Positions 1-6,921 are shown, counted from the stretch's first letter. The stretch: 8,604 nucleotides of DNA from an uncultured Lachnospiraceae bacterium (GCA_947382415.1 CANCYO010000094.1:1-8604), one strand, 5' to 3'. Program-made: numbers and translations. The notes: a model not told the origin generated them from the sequence alone.

Positions 1-57
1 AAGGAATATAAATTTTTTGCAAATTTAGGCTTGACTTTTCATAGCTGGTCTCCATGT

Positions 58-657
58 TTAATAAATACTAATTTTATCAATAATCAATTTGAAAATGGCA
101 AGAAACATTTCTGTTTCATCAAAAAATTTTTGTTTTAGCAAAGGGTATTTGTTCATCATTTCGTCCCTAATCATAATGGAATTTTCAACTTCTGCTTTTC
201 CATTAACTCTTATCCATTTGCGTGTGTTCACATTATAGCTTGCTATTTCAATCTGTGGATTTCCGACTAAATCAGAATAAACATTTTTCCGCTTATCTGT
301 AGCAATATATAACGCCTTTTTATTTGAATAAATCATACCAAAAGGTCTTAATTTTGGCTGGTTATTCATTGATGTTGCCAAAAAGAAATATCCACACCCG
401 CATATAAACTTATAACAATTATCAATAGATACATCAATACTGTTTTCTGCATTTTCTTGAATATCTTCATTTAGTAGAAAATCAGTACTGCATTCAAATA
501 ATTTGCTTAATTTAATAAGTTTGTCCGTTTCAGGAAAACTTATATTAGTTTCCCATCTTGAAACAGACTGACGGGATACATTTAATATTTCAGACAATTT
601 TTCTTGTGTAATACCTTTTTTCTCACGTAGCAACGCTAATTTTTCGCCTGTTGTCAT
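58..657 (-). CDS. XRE-family regulator fused to a pyridoxamine-phosphate-oxidase-like split-barrel domain
   Basis: The 199-residue protein has two parts. Residues 1-64 are a Cro/C1-type helix-turn-helix (ITQEKLSEILNVSRQSVSRWE, roughly 16-36) with the usual tail FPETDKLIKLSKLFECSTDFLL. Residues 75-199 resemble the small pyridoxamine 5'-phosphate oxidase-like family: FFLATSMNNQPKLRPFG, then LYIATDKRKNVYSDLVGNP, then KWIRVNGKAEV. Members of that fold often bind FMN or another flavin-like cofactor, so a cofactor- or redox-sensing DNA-binding protein is plausible but inferred. The final strand (FKLIIDKISIY) is where such domains normally end, so the gene looks complete. The ribosome binding site is weak (AAGTGAG a few bases before ATG). 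The gene is clearly AT-rich compared with the core genes on the right, which suggests separate ancestry. No partner gene is visible on its left because the window ends. Confidence 0.85.
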   Translation of the reverse strand: MTTGEKLALLREKKGITQEKLSEILNVSRQSVSRWETNISFPETDKLIKLSKLFECSTDFLLNEDIQENAENSIDVSIDNCYKFICGCGYFFLATSMNNQPKLRPFGMIYSNKKALYIATDKRKNVYSDLVGNPQIEIASYNVNTRKWIRVNGKAEVENSIMIRDEMMNKYPLLKQKFFDETEMFLAIFKLIIDKISIY

Positions 658-660
658 TTT

Positions 661-700
661 CTCACTTATTATATCTTTTTATTAACAATATGTATAGCAA
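661..700 (-). promoter_or_regulatory. Possible promoter of the HTH/split-barrel gene
   Basis: On the minus strand a perfect TATAAT lies at 668-673. A poor -35 candidate, TATACA, lies at 691-696 with a 17-base spacer. Transcription would then start about four bases before the ATG, leaving little room for a ribosome binding site. The stretch is very AT-rich, so the match could be chance. A consensus TTGACA at 746-751 (minus) has no matching -10. Nothing else is recognisable in the gene-free stretch 658-796. Confidence 0.25.
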
Positions 701-796
701 GTTAAGATTGCTGAATGTAAACTTTTGAGTGCTTTTCAATATTTTTGTCAAACTACCCAATGTGAATATTTTACCACAACAACACACACAATTCCA

Positions 797-1008
797 TTAA
801 ATTTTGCTTAATCGTCCTTTATCGCCCTTTGCCTTATTTTTTGCAATCATCATCTGCCTTGCCCATTCCCTCTGTTCGGTGCTGACCGTCCTCGGCTTGC
901 GGTAGCTGACGTGTGATTTCGGAAAGGAATAGGTTTTAGATATCTTGTCCTGCTCTGTCAATTTGTATATGTCGGGGAAGTCGGCAACAAGCGTGTCAAG
1001 TATGTCCC
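797..1008 (-). pseudogene. C-terminal remnant of an unrecognised protein, 5' end lost
   Basis: Reading leftwards from about 1008, some 70 codons run from WDILDTLVADFPDIYKL to the stop at 797, ending in a basic tail (REWARQMMIAKNKAKGDKG). The open frame continues to an ATG at 1057. Those first 16 residues, however, are only the antisense of the helix-turn-helix coded on the plus strand, so the real N-terminus is missing. The residues DKISKTYSFPKSHVSYRKPR and the Lys/Arg-rich end look like a genuine protein C-terminus, but I do not recognise the family. No promoter or ribosome binding site serves it in its present position. It is best read as debris left by a deletion or by departure of a mobile element. 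Confidence 0.55.
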
Positions 1009-1700
1009 AAGAGGAGCTTGCAGAACTGTTGGGCGTATCGCGGCAGGCGGTCAGCAAATGGGAAAACGACAGCGGCTATCCTGAAACGGAAAGAATGATC
1101 CGGTTAAGCCAACTATATCACATAAGCTTGGACTATCTGGTAGGAAACGAGCCGGAAGACATTGTTGACACCACGACCGTCAATGGCTTTTATGTCAGTC
1201 GAGAGCTGGCCGGGAGCTTTTTAACCTATCAAAAAACAAAGTTTGTCAAAATAGGTGTCTGCATACTACTGGCATTTTTATCTGGCGCGCTTTCTTATTC
1301 GGATGTGTATTACAGAGGAGTTGGTAATGTAGTCAGCGCTTTTCTTTTGATCCTTATAATTGTTTTGATCCTCCACCTCGCCATATCCGGCAATCCCTAT
1401 AAAAAAATATGGAGGGAATCATTGACTTTTGATCCGGAAGTGCTGAAAGAACTGCGTATTGCCTTTGCAGAGAGCAAAAAAATGTACCTGACAATGCTGA
1501 TGAGCGGCGCTTTTGTATTTTTGACAGGCTTTCTGCTCCTGCCGGAGCTCTATTGGGCAGTACCAGATGATTTGCAGCATCTCCTGTATGCTCTGGGAGA
1601 CGGCATCTCTGGTATCGGCGGATATTTTGCAGTCTATGCATGGGGTATATGGCGCGCATATAAGATATTGACCATGAATGAAGATTTTCACAGAAAAAAG
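1002..1700 (+). pseudogene. XRE helix-turn-helix membrane protein, N-terminus truncated and C-terminus fused
   Basis: The sequence starts abruptly at MSQEELAELLGVSRQAVSKWE, helices 2-3 of a Cro/C1 domain. The usual first 15 or so residues (first helix) are absent, and upstream codons are antisense to the neighbouring remnant. After the HTH tail (YPETERMIRLSQLYHISLDYL) come about four hydrophobic segments: VKIGVCILLAFLSGALSY, VVSAFLLILIIVLILHLAIS, YLTMLMSGAFVFLTGFLLL and GISGIGGYFAVYAWGIW. HTH proteins with a multi-pass membrane C-terminal part are common in Clostridia. The natural end was probably near MNEDFHRKK. Here the frame runs without a stop into a lipoprotein signal sequence and closes at 1868. 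The ATG at 1002 has no convincing ribosome binding site, so expression is doubtful. A DNA-binding domain without its first helix is unlikely to work. Confidence 0.7.
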
Positions 1701-2160
1701 GTATGCTCTTTATTATTAATCGTTTCTGTCCTGCTGGCCGGCTGCAAACCAAATATAAACAATAATGAAAACGAAAAATTATCGCGTGTCGAGATTCAAA
1801 CTCCTGACGGCACAAATGCCGCAACTCTGGACAAACAAACCCAATCGGATATGATAGACTTTTTTTGATGAGGAAGCTTGGGAGCTGTACCCTGATACTG
1901 CTCCCGCTCAAACCCTGATTCCTAAATTCATCATAGAGCTCTATCAGGAAAAGACCCATACTGTAATAAAATCAGAAAGTTCGGATGACTATGAAAAAAT
2001 AATGACTTATACCGTATATGACAACTCCGATATTGTTATGGTTCATATAAGTCCGGATACTGCTAAAGCTCCGCTTGTTTCAGAAGAATATCTGACCTTT
2101 TATTATGTGGGATCGGAAAACTTTTTTACCGCCTTAGAAAACGCGGCAGAAAGCCTCTGA
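1674..2160 (+). pseudogene. Putative lipoprotein, interrupted by a +1 frameshift at a T7 run
   Basis: From the in-frame ATG at 1674 the protein reads MNEDFHRKKVCSLLLIVSVLLAGC, a basic N-region, a hydrophobic core and a lipobox (LLAGC) with the modified Cys codon at 1743-1745. An Asn-rich linker (KPNINNNENEK) follows, as in many Gram-positive lipoproteins. The frame stops at TGA 1866-1868, directly after ...SDMIDFF. Skipping one T in the run 1860-1866 restores DEEAWELYPDTAPAQTLIPK and a further stretch to TGA at 2158-2160 (97 codons from 1867). Together this gives a small exported protein of about 160 residues with no family I recognise. No separate ribosome binding site is visible before 1674, so the gene appears to have lost its own start and been fused to the membrane protein upstream. 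It is either a pseudogene or a frameshift-expressed product. Confidence 0.65.
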
Positions 2161-2245
2161 CCTGTCAGGAAAAACGAATATGTGCTTTATATGTCAAGCA
2201 AAATAAGCCGCAAATTACGACATGCACCGACAAGGAGATATCAAA

Positions 2246-2470
2246 TTGAGTGATAACGGAAAAATAGCAATCCACTTGGAAAGCCTGCTGGCAGCTTCCG
2301 GTTTAAGCAAAAATAAGTTCTGTCAAAAAGCTGAAATACAACGCTCACAGCTAAACGGTTATTTAAACAGCTCCATTACCCGGCTTGACACAGATGTGCT
2401 GGCCCGAATCTGCCGGACACTGGACTGTTCCATAGCCGATTTATTGGAATATATCCCTCCCGAAGAATAG
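2246..2470 (+). CDS. Small XRE-family (Cro/C1-type) transcriptional regulator
   Basis: This 74-residue protein is almost entirely a helix-turn-helix domain: IAIHLESLLAASGLSKNKFC, then QKAEIQRSQLNGYLNSS, then ITRLDTDVLARICRTLDCSIADLLEYIPPEE. It matches the short stand-alone XRE regulators common in Firmicutes. I chose TTG at 2246 as the start because a strong AAGGAG lies at 2232-2237, eight bases upstream. The longer frame from ATG at 2222 would contain that site inside the coding region and has none of its own. No ligand-binding domain is present, so it probably acts as a DNA-binding switch. Its target is unknown. It follows the decayed lipoprotein by 85 bases and ends just before a hairpin terminator. 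Confidence 0.85.
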   Translation: MSDNGKIAIHLESLLAASGLSKNKFCQKAEIQRSQLNGYLNSSITRLDTDVLARICRTLDCSIADLLEYIPPEE

Positions 2471-2473
2471 CCA

Positions 2474-2516
2474 AAAGGACAGCTTTACTCCATGTTTCAA
2501 GCTGTCCTTTCAATTT
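2474..2516 (+). terminator. Hairpin terminator, probably shared by two convergent genes
   Basis: A perfect 12-bp stem (AAAGGACAGCTT at 2474-2485 with AAGCTGTCCTTT at 2499-2510) encloses a 13-base loop. TTT closes the stem and CAATTTT follows. It lies four bases after the small XRE gene stops. The large minus-strand gene stops at 2564, so its transcript also enters this hairpin, where the stem likewise ends in T residues. It may therefore work in both directions. Confidence 0.8.
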
Positions 2517-2563
2517 TGTGTTATTGAGCTTTTACATATCTTTTTGCCAATACTCTTATAATT

Positions 2564-5500
2564 TTACAGATAATCCTCCGACCATTCCCCTTCGCCCTCG
2601 GTGGCTCCTGCGGTCTTAATCTCCTCTCCCACTTTCACAAGAGACCATTTTACAAAATTCCCGGGAATAATGTTCTCCGTCCGAAACTGTTCCGCGCTGC
2701 CCTGTGCCGCAGTGACCATGACAGTACCTTCCTTGAGGCTTGCCAACGCGTCGGCCTTATCCACCTGACTGACTATAAAATACCCGTTCTCACCCGTTTT
2801 AACTTCACCGTTCACGGTAATTATCTTTCCGGTAAAAAGCCTGAACTCTGCGATTTTCCCGGCATTCTCAGATTTCTCCGCCTTCTCGGCATTCTCGATA
2901 TTCTCCGTCTTCTCAACATTCTCCGCCTTCATCTCCGACACATTCTTCAGTGCAAGCGTTTGCACTGTCATGCTGCCGTTACCGCGCACCACCGCATTTT
3001 CCACAACCGTCAGATCACAGGCTCCCGTCACGGCCCCCGCGATATCCACCCGGCCCTCCAGTGTCACCGCTGTGCCTGCAGGCGCGTTCAGGGCATTGAT
3101 CCCCGTCTCGTACAGCCACAGCGAGGCTCCGTTTTTCAAATTAACTCCGGGGCCTGCCGTCGTCTTATTGTCCAACTTCACATTGCGCACTTGCAGACTG
3201 CTTCCGTCCAGTGTGACAGAACCGGAGAGTGCAAGAGTGCGGCGTTCACCTCCTGCCCCGCACAACACCAACTGCTTGCCTTTGGCAGGCTGGGTAAACA
3301 CGCCCGCAGAGGGAACATCCTTCTCCAGCCGCAGCACAAATTTCTCAGCGGCCATATCGTTGACATAATCTATGGCGTCATTGATGCGCACGAAGCCAAC
3401 CTGTCCCTCGGCAACCGCATTCATACAGCTCTCATAGTCCAGGGTATTCGCAAACACCGTAACAATAGGTGCTCCAAGCTTTACCGCAGCGCCGTCCCGA
3501 TAGAGCGCATAATCCGTGGCCTGCGCCATCTGCAGACGGCTGACATTTGCCCTGGGCGCATTGTTCAGAATCTTCTGTCCTTCGACATATGCCTGCGCCT
3601 GTCCGCCCTTGAGAGGATTCAGCACAAGTCTGGTTCCGTCTCCGGTAATATCGCCCTTAATCGTGACACTTTTGGCCAGATCATAGGTCAGCATATTACC
3701 CGGCTCAGGGCAGATATCCGTCACAGCGATAGTTCCGGTAACCTGAAGTTCGCTGCCAAGCACAAGCTTTGTCACCTTCAGATTTCCACTGAGCTTTTGC
3801 TGCCCTCCCGCGGTCAGCTCCAGGCAGGATCCTGTGCTGCCTGTGACGCTTCCCAGATTGTCTATCGCTCCGCCGGCCGGAACGGTCAGGGTATATTTCG
3901 ACACATTGGCCGTGATCACCAGCGCATCGTCAGTTCTGTCATTCTTCACTTTGCGCAGCACATTCTGAAACGTCACATTTCCGGTCAGTTTCAAATTGCC
4001 GGTGGTGCGGATGCGCTGTCCGGTAAAGGTAAGCGCCTTGTAGGTTCCCGCTCCGGGAAACGGCACGGCCCCCTTCACATAAGTCTCCTCCCGCACATCC
4101 AGTCTGTAGGAAGCCCCGGCATTCCTGCGTCTTGCGATCTCTGTTTTGGCATCCGCCAGAGTCGCATATTCTCCAAGGCTGATCTCGCCGCTCTCCGCTA
4201 AAAGGTACAGCGTGATGGGCGTAGTAAGCGTCCCCTGCACCTTGAGCGCATTGCCCTTGCGATACAGATCAAGCTCCCGATCCTCGTGATCCAACAGCCG
4301 GTACTGTGTGGCATAACTGCTGCCGGACACGCTAAGCAGTGTGGTTCCCTGCGTCAGCGCAACTCTGTTTCCTGATTTATCCTGTACTTTAACTGTAATA
4401 CGGTCATCGCTGTGCAGCACCGTATCTTTGACAGCCGCCTTCTTTTTCTGCGTCAAAACCAGCGTTGTATACCTGTCCGCCTCCAGCGTCTTCTTCACGG
4501 TAAAATTCCCGCCGGCCTGCAGGGAAGCGCCTTCTCCCATGGCAAGCGTTCCTACCGTCACAGCTCCGCTTGCATTCAGCGCAGAATTCTGTGCCAGCGT
4601 CAACTGCCAGCTTGCGCCGGAAAGTGTACCCACACTCAGGTTCACATTTGCTCCCAGATTCAGATTTGCCGTCAGCGTGGCATTCTTGGTGGCCTTAAGC
4701 ATCACCTGCCGCCCCTCGGTGCCGCTCTCTATCGTCAGGCCCGCATATTTTCCCTTGCCGGGCATGGTCAGCGTTCCCGTCACCGTAAAATCATCTGTGA
4801 GTACCACACGATAGCTCATGCTCTTGTGCTTGCGGTTGTTGATCTGAGCCACCACATCGCTCCACTGGGCATAGGCACCCAGCAGTTCATTCTCCTCATA
4901 GAGCTGCAGAACCTCCGCTCCCACGTAGATTGCACCGCTCTTTTTATAACAGATCTGCTTCTCTCCAAAGACGGTAAATTGCTCCGCCCGGGCCTTCGAC
5001 GCCGTAAGCAGTTTGGTCCCCGCTGTAAAATACCGCTCACTGAATGCGCCGTCCGATTCCTCAAACTGCCTTAGATTCAGCACTCCGTTCACAGTGCCGT
5101 TGATCTTTACATTGGGAAAAGTTCCCTCCGCCGGATAATAAAGCGTTCCCTGCTCTCCGGCTGTCACATTGGTCACCGTAAAATTCCTGCCGGAAGCGAG
5201 ATAGACGCTGCCCTTTTCCAGATTCAGATTCGCAATGCCCGTCATATGATTGTTCAGCGTCAAGCTGCCCTGCACCTCAACATTCTTGAAGGTCTGCAAT
5301 ACTCCCTGCACCTCGATATCACCCTCCAACACCAGACTGCCCGAGGAACTGCCTTTCACAGCGCCGAGGTTTCTTGTCTCTTTCAGAGTCAGAAGTTTTC
5401 CCTTGGTATTAAAATTCAACGGATTCCTGCTGCCATTTACAACTAACATTGCGGGCTCGATGGTAAGCGCCGTGGCCAGATTAATTGTACCGCCGGAAAA

Positions 5501-5953
5501 AGTGAGCACACCGCCATCCTTTGCCGGTTTCAGCGTAAGCTTTGCCGCCTTGGAAGGCATGGATGTGCCTATCATTCCATTCTCCGCCACCGTGACGGTA
5601 TATTCCAGCAATTTGTCTCCCGATCCTTTAAATGCCGCAAGCAGGTCATTCCAGCTCTTATATGCACCAAAATCCGCACCATGGCTGTCTGTCACCCGAA
5701 ACAGGATATCCCCGTCCTGAACATCATTGCCGCTCACATCCCCCGAATGGGTTCCCAACAGATCTGCGCCCAAGATATCGTCGCTATCATCCGGATCCGT
5801 ACCGTCACCCATTTGCGCATCATCCGCATCAAAGCTGTTTATATCCGCATTCCATACATTACTCTCCGCCGAACTGACGAAGGCCATGGAAAAGATCATC
5901 GAAAACGACAGAAGCCACGTCAGTGTCCGTCTGATTACTCTATTTTGTATCAT
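2564..5953 (-). CDS. Large secreted protein with four beta-helix-like modules
   Basis: The 1129-residue protein begins with a Sec signal peptide: RRTLTWLLSFSMIFSMAFVSSA, cleavage likely after Ala29. An Asp-rich linker follows (about 33-82). The rest falls into four diverged modules at about 83-346, 348-574, 578-827 and 829-1111. Each opens with G-x-Y/F and a helix-like stretch (GAYKSWNDLL, GAYAQWSDVV, GEYATLADAK, GFVRINDAID). Then comes a strand such as YRVVLTDD or YRLDVREE, a P-x-K/A-G-K/T-Y turn, and a long Gly/Asn/Val/Leu-rich stretch typical of right-handed beta-helices. Each closes with a G-T-x-L-L-like motif (GTKLLTA 312, GTTLLSV 536, GQKILNN 792, GTVMVTA 1076). Module 4 carries a Glu/Lys/Asn repeat. 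No LPxTG, S-layer or choline-binding motif and no C-terminal membrane helix are seen; it ends EGEWSEDYL. A surface or extracellular adhesin or glycan-binding role is inferred. The start at 5953 has GGAG ten bases upstream. It is a single-gene unit. Confidence 0.85.
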   Translation of the reverse strand: MIQNRVIRRTLTWLLSFSMIFSMAFVSSAESNVWNADINSFDADDAQMGDGTDPDDSDDILGADLLGTHSGDVSGNDVQDGDILFRVTDSHGADFGAYKSWNDLLAAFKGSGDKLLEYTVTVAENGMIGTSMPSKAAKLTLKPAKDGGVLTFSGGTINLATALTIEPAMLVVNGSRNPLNFNTKGKLLTLKETRNLGAVKGSSSGSLVLEGDIEVQGVLQTFKNVEVQGSLTLNNHMTGIANLNLEKGSVYLASGRNFTVTNVTAGEQGTLYYPAEGTFPNVKINGTVNGVLNLRQFEESDGAFSERYFTAGTKLLTASKARAEQFTVFGEKQICYKKSGAIYVGAEVLQLYEENELLGAYAQWSDVVAQINNRKHKSMSYRVVLTDDFTVTGTLTMPGKGKYAGLTIESGTEGRQVMLKATKNATLTANLNLGANVNLSVGTLSGASWQLTLAQNSALNASGAVTVGTLAMGEGASLQAGGNFTVKKTLEADRYTTLVLTQKKKAAVKDTVLHSDDRITVKVQDKSGNRVALTQGTTLLSVSGSSYATQYRLLDHEDRELDLYRKGNALKVQGTLTTPITLYLLAESGEISLGEYATLADAKTEIARRRNAGASYRLDVREETYVKGAVPFPGAGTYKALTFTGQRIRTTGNLKLTGNVTFQNVLRKVKNDRTDDALVITANVSKYTLTVPAGGAIDNLGSVTGSTGSCLELTAGGQQKLSGNLKVTKLVLGSELQVTGTIAVTDICPEPGNMLTYDLAKSVTIKGDITGDGTRLVLNPLKGGQAQAYVEGQKILNNAPRANVSRLQMAQATDYALYRDGAAVKLGAPIVTVFANTLDYESCMNAVAEGQVGFVRINDAIDYVNDMAAEKFVLRLEKDVPSAGVFTQPAKGKQLVLCGAGGERRTLALSGSVTLDGSSLQVRNVKLDNKTTAGPGVNLKNGASLWLYETGINALNAPAGTAVTLEGRVDIAGAVTGACDLTVVENAVVRGNGSMTVQTLALKNVSEMKAENVEKTENIENAEKAEKSENAGKIAEFRLFTGKIITVNGEVKTGENGYFIVSQVDKADALASLKEGTVMVTAAQGSAEQFRTENIIPGNFVKWSLVKVGEEIKTAGATEGEGEWSEDYL
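2864..2926 (-). repeat. Seven tandem 9-bp units inside the large secreted protein gene
   Basis: On the plus strand, 9-base units run in register: ATTCTCAGA, TTTCTCCGC, CTTCTCGGC, ATTCTCGAT, ATTCTCCGT, CTTCTCAAC, ATTCTCCGC. Each encodes three residues of the pattern E-N/K-x, giving AEN-VEK-TEN-IEN-AEK-AEK-SEN in the protein (about residues 1010-1030). Such in-frame minisatellites can gain or lose units by slippage without breaking the frame. Confidence 0.85.
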
Positions 5954-6000
5954 TGCATTATCACTCCGATTATGATGTTATATTTCAGATTACATTTATG

Positions 6001-6029
6001 ATTTTATCGTTTTTATTCATAAAAAGCAA
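6001..6029 (-). promoter_or_regulatory. Sigma-A-type promoter of the large secreted protein gene
   Basis: On the minus strand, -35 TTGCTT (6024-6029) and -10 TAAAAT (6001-6006) are separated by exactly 17 bases. A start near 5994 would give a leader of about 40 bases carrying GGAG at 5964-5967. The promoter lies after the terminator of the ribosomal operon, so the gene is transcribed on its own. Confidence 0.6.
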
Positions 6030-6078
6030 TGCTTTCCGTAAAACACCATACATTACCAGACACAGATGCCCATATATC

Positions 6079-6112
6079 AAAAAAGACCGAACACCCAACG
6101 GATGGCCGGTCT
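6079..6112 (-). terminator. Rho-independent terminator of the rpsF-ssb-rpsR operon
   Basis: On the minus strand AGACCG (6107-6112) pairs with CGGTCT (6084-6089). The inner CATCC/GGGTG pairing extends the stem across one mismatch to a three-base loop. TTTTTT follows immediately. It lies about 30 bases after the rpsR stop. Confidence 0.9.
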
Positions 6113-6144
6113 CTTCATCTTGTACATAATCAATTGATCCAAAA

Positions 6145-6408
6145 TTAATCCTGAACGTAGGGCATCAATGCAACGTGACGCGCTCTCTTGATGGCAACGG
6201 TCAGCGCTCTCTGATGCTTTGCGCAGTTGCCGGTGATACGGCGGGGAAGAATCTTTCCTCTCTCGGAAATGTACTTCTTCAGCTTTGCGGTATCCTTGTA
6301 ATCGATCACATTATCTTTGCCGCAAAATACGCAGACTTTCTTTCTTCTGCGCATTCCGCCTTTTCTTCTCATAGGAGAATCGGATTTCTCTGCTTTATTG
6401 TAAGCCAT
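6145..6408 (-). CDS. rpsR: 30S ribosomal protein S18
   Basis: This 87-residue S18 sits in the platform of the small ribosomal subunit, where it pairs with S6. The sequence shows the basic N-terminal part (MRRKGGMRRRKK) and the conserved core KDTAKLKKYISERGKILPRR, ITGNCAKHQRALTVAIKRAR and HVALMPY. C26-x-x-C29 together with C62-x-x-H65 form a likely zinc site, the so-called C+ form of S18. The start at 6408 is set by AAAGGAGG seven bases upstream; the open frame extends eight codons further to an ATG at 6432 that would include this site. It is the third gene of the rpsF-ssb-rpsR operon, 27 bases after ssb, and is followed by the terminator. Confidence 0.97.
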   Translation of the reverse strand: MAYNKAEKSDSPMRRKGGMRRRKKVCVFCGKDNVIDYKDTAKLKKYISERGKILPRRITGNCAKHQRALTVAIKRARHVALMPYVQD

Positions 6409-6435
6409 GCTATTGCCTCCTTTTAAAATCAAAAC

Positions 6436-6903
6436 CTAGTTAAACGGTAATTCCTCGTCTATGCCGTCAGGGATGTTCATGAAACCGTCTCCCGCGCCGG
6501 ATGCCGGAGCAGGTGTCCCGCCTCCAAAGCCTCCGCCGTTGCCGTAACCGCCGTTAAAGCCTCCCTCGTTCTGGGATGCGGCGTTCTTGCTCTCCGCGAA
6601 TTCAATCTCGTCCACCATGACGCGGACACTGTATACCATCTGGCCTTCCTTGTTGGTATAATTGTCATTCTGAACACGACCGCTCAGAACAATCTTGGTT
6701 CCCTTGTGCAAATAGCGTTCAATAAATTCTGCCTGTTTGCCAAAGGCCGTGCAGTTAAAGAAATCTGCGTCCGGCTCACCGTCGCGCTTGAATCTTCTGT
6801 CCACAGCGATGGAAAATCTCGCAACCGCAGTCTGGCTGGCTCCCTGTGAATATCTCACCTCGGGATCTCTGGTTAAACGTCCCATAAGAATTACTTTATT
6901 CAT
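6436..6903 (-). CDS. ssb: Single-stranded DNA-binding protein
   Basis: The protein has 155 residues. The N-terminal OB fold covers about residues 1-105 (MNKVILMGRLTRDPEVRY, then FSIAVDRRF, FFNCTAFGKQAEFIERYLHKG, and VSGR-type strands here LSGRVQNDNYTNKEGQ). A flexible Gly/Asn/Ala-rich linker (about 115-142) follows, and then the acidic partner-binding tip DEELPFN. SSB coats single-stranded DNA in replication, repair and recombination and recruits enzymes through that tip. Here one Asn follows the usual terminal Pro-Phe. The gene starts 18 bases after rpsF. Its ribosome binding site is weak (AAAGCGAGA), unlike the strong ones of its neighbours, so translation may be partly coupled to rpsF. Confidence 0.97.
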   Translation of the reverse strand: MNKVILMGRLTRDPEVRYSQGASQTAVARFSIAVDRRFKRDGEPDADFFNCTAFGKQAEFIERYLHKGTKIVLSGRVQNDNYTNKEGQMVYSVRVMVDEIEFAESKNAASQNEGGFNGGYGNGGGFGGGTPAPASGAGDGFMNIPDGIDEELPFN

Positions 6904-6921
6904 AATTGTTTCTCGCTTTCT

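Noticed and set aside
1857..1870. Programmed -1 frameshift at the T7 run
   Set aside because: The -1 frame leads to a short unrelated reading with an early stop; only the +1 frame continues as coherent protein.
1354..1959. 201-codon minus-strand frame opposite the membrane regulator and lipoprotein
   Set aside because: It is a shadow frame: its translation has no recognisable features, and the plus strand codes for clear HTH, membrane and lipobox sequences.
2222..2245. ATG start for the small XRE gene at 2222
   Set aside because: No ribosome binding site precedes it, while a strong AAGGAG lies at the right distance before TTG at 2246.
3614..3660. Dockerin-like or EF-hand calcium motif (GDITGDGT, residues 767-774)
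   Set aside because: Only one short match is present; a dockerin needs two paired loops with helices, which are absent.
2960..5975. Many long plus-strand open frames opposite the large secreted protein gene (for example 2960-4201 and 4412-5074)
   Set aside because: They lie antisense to a coherent gene with a signal peptide and repeats, lack ribosome binding sites, and translate to low-complexity His/Cys/Arg-rich text.
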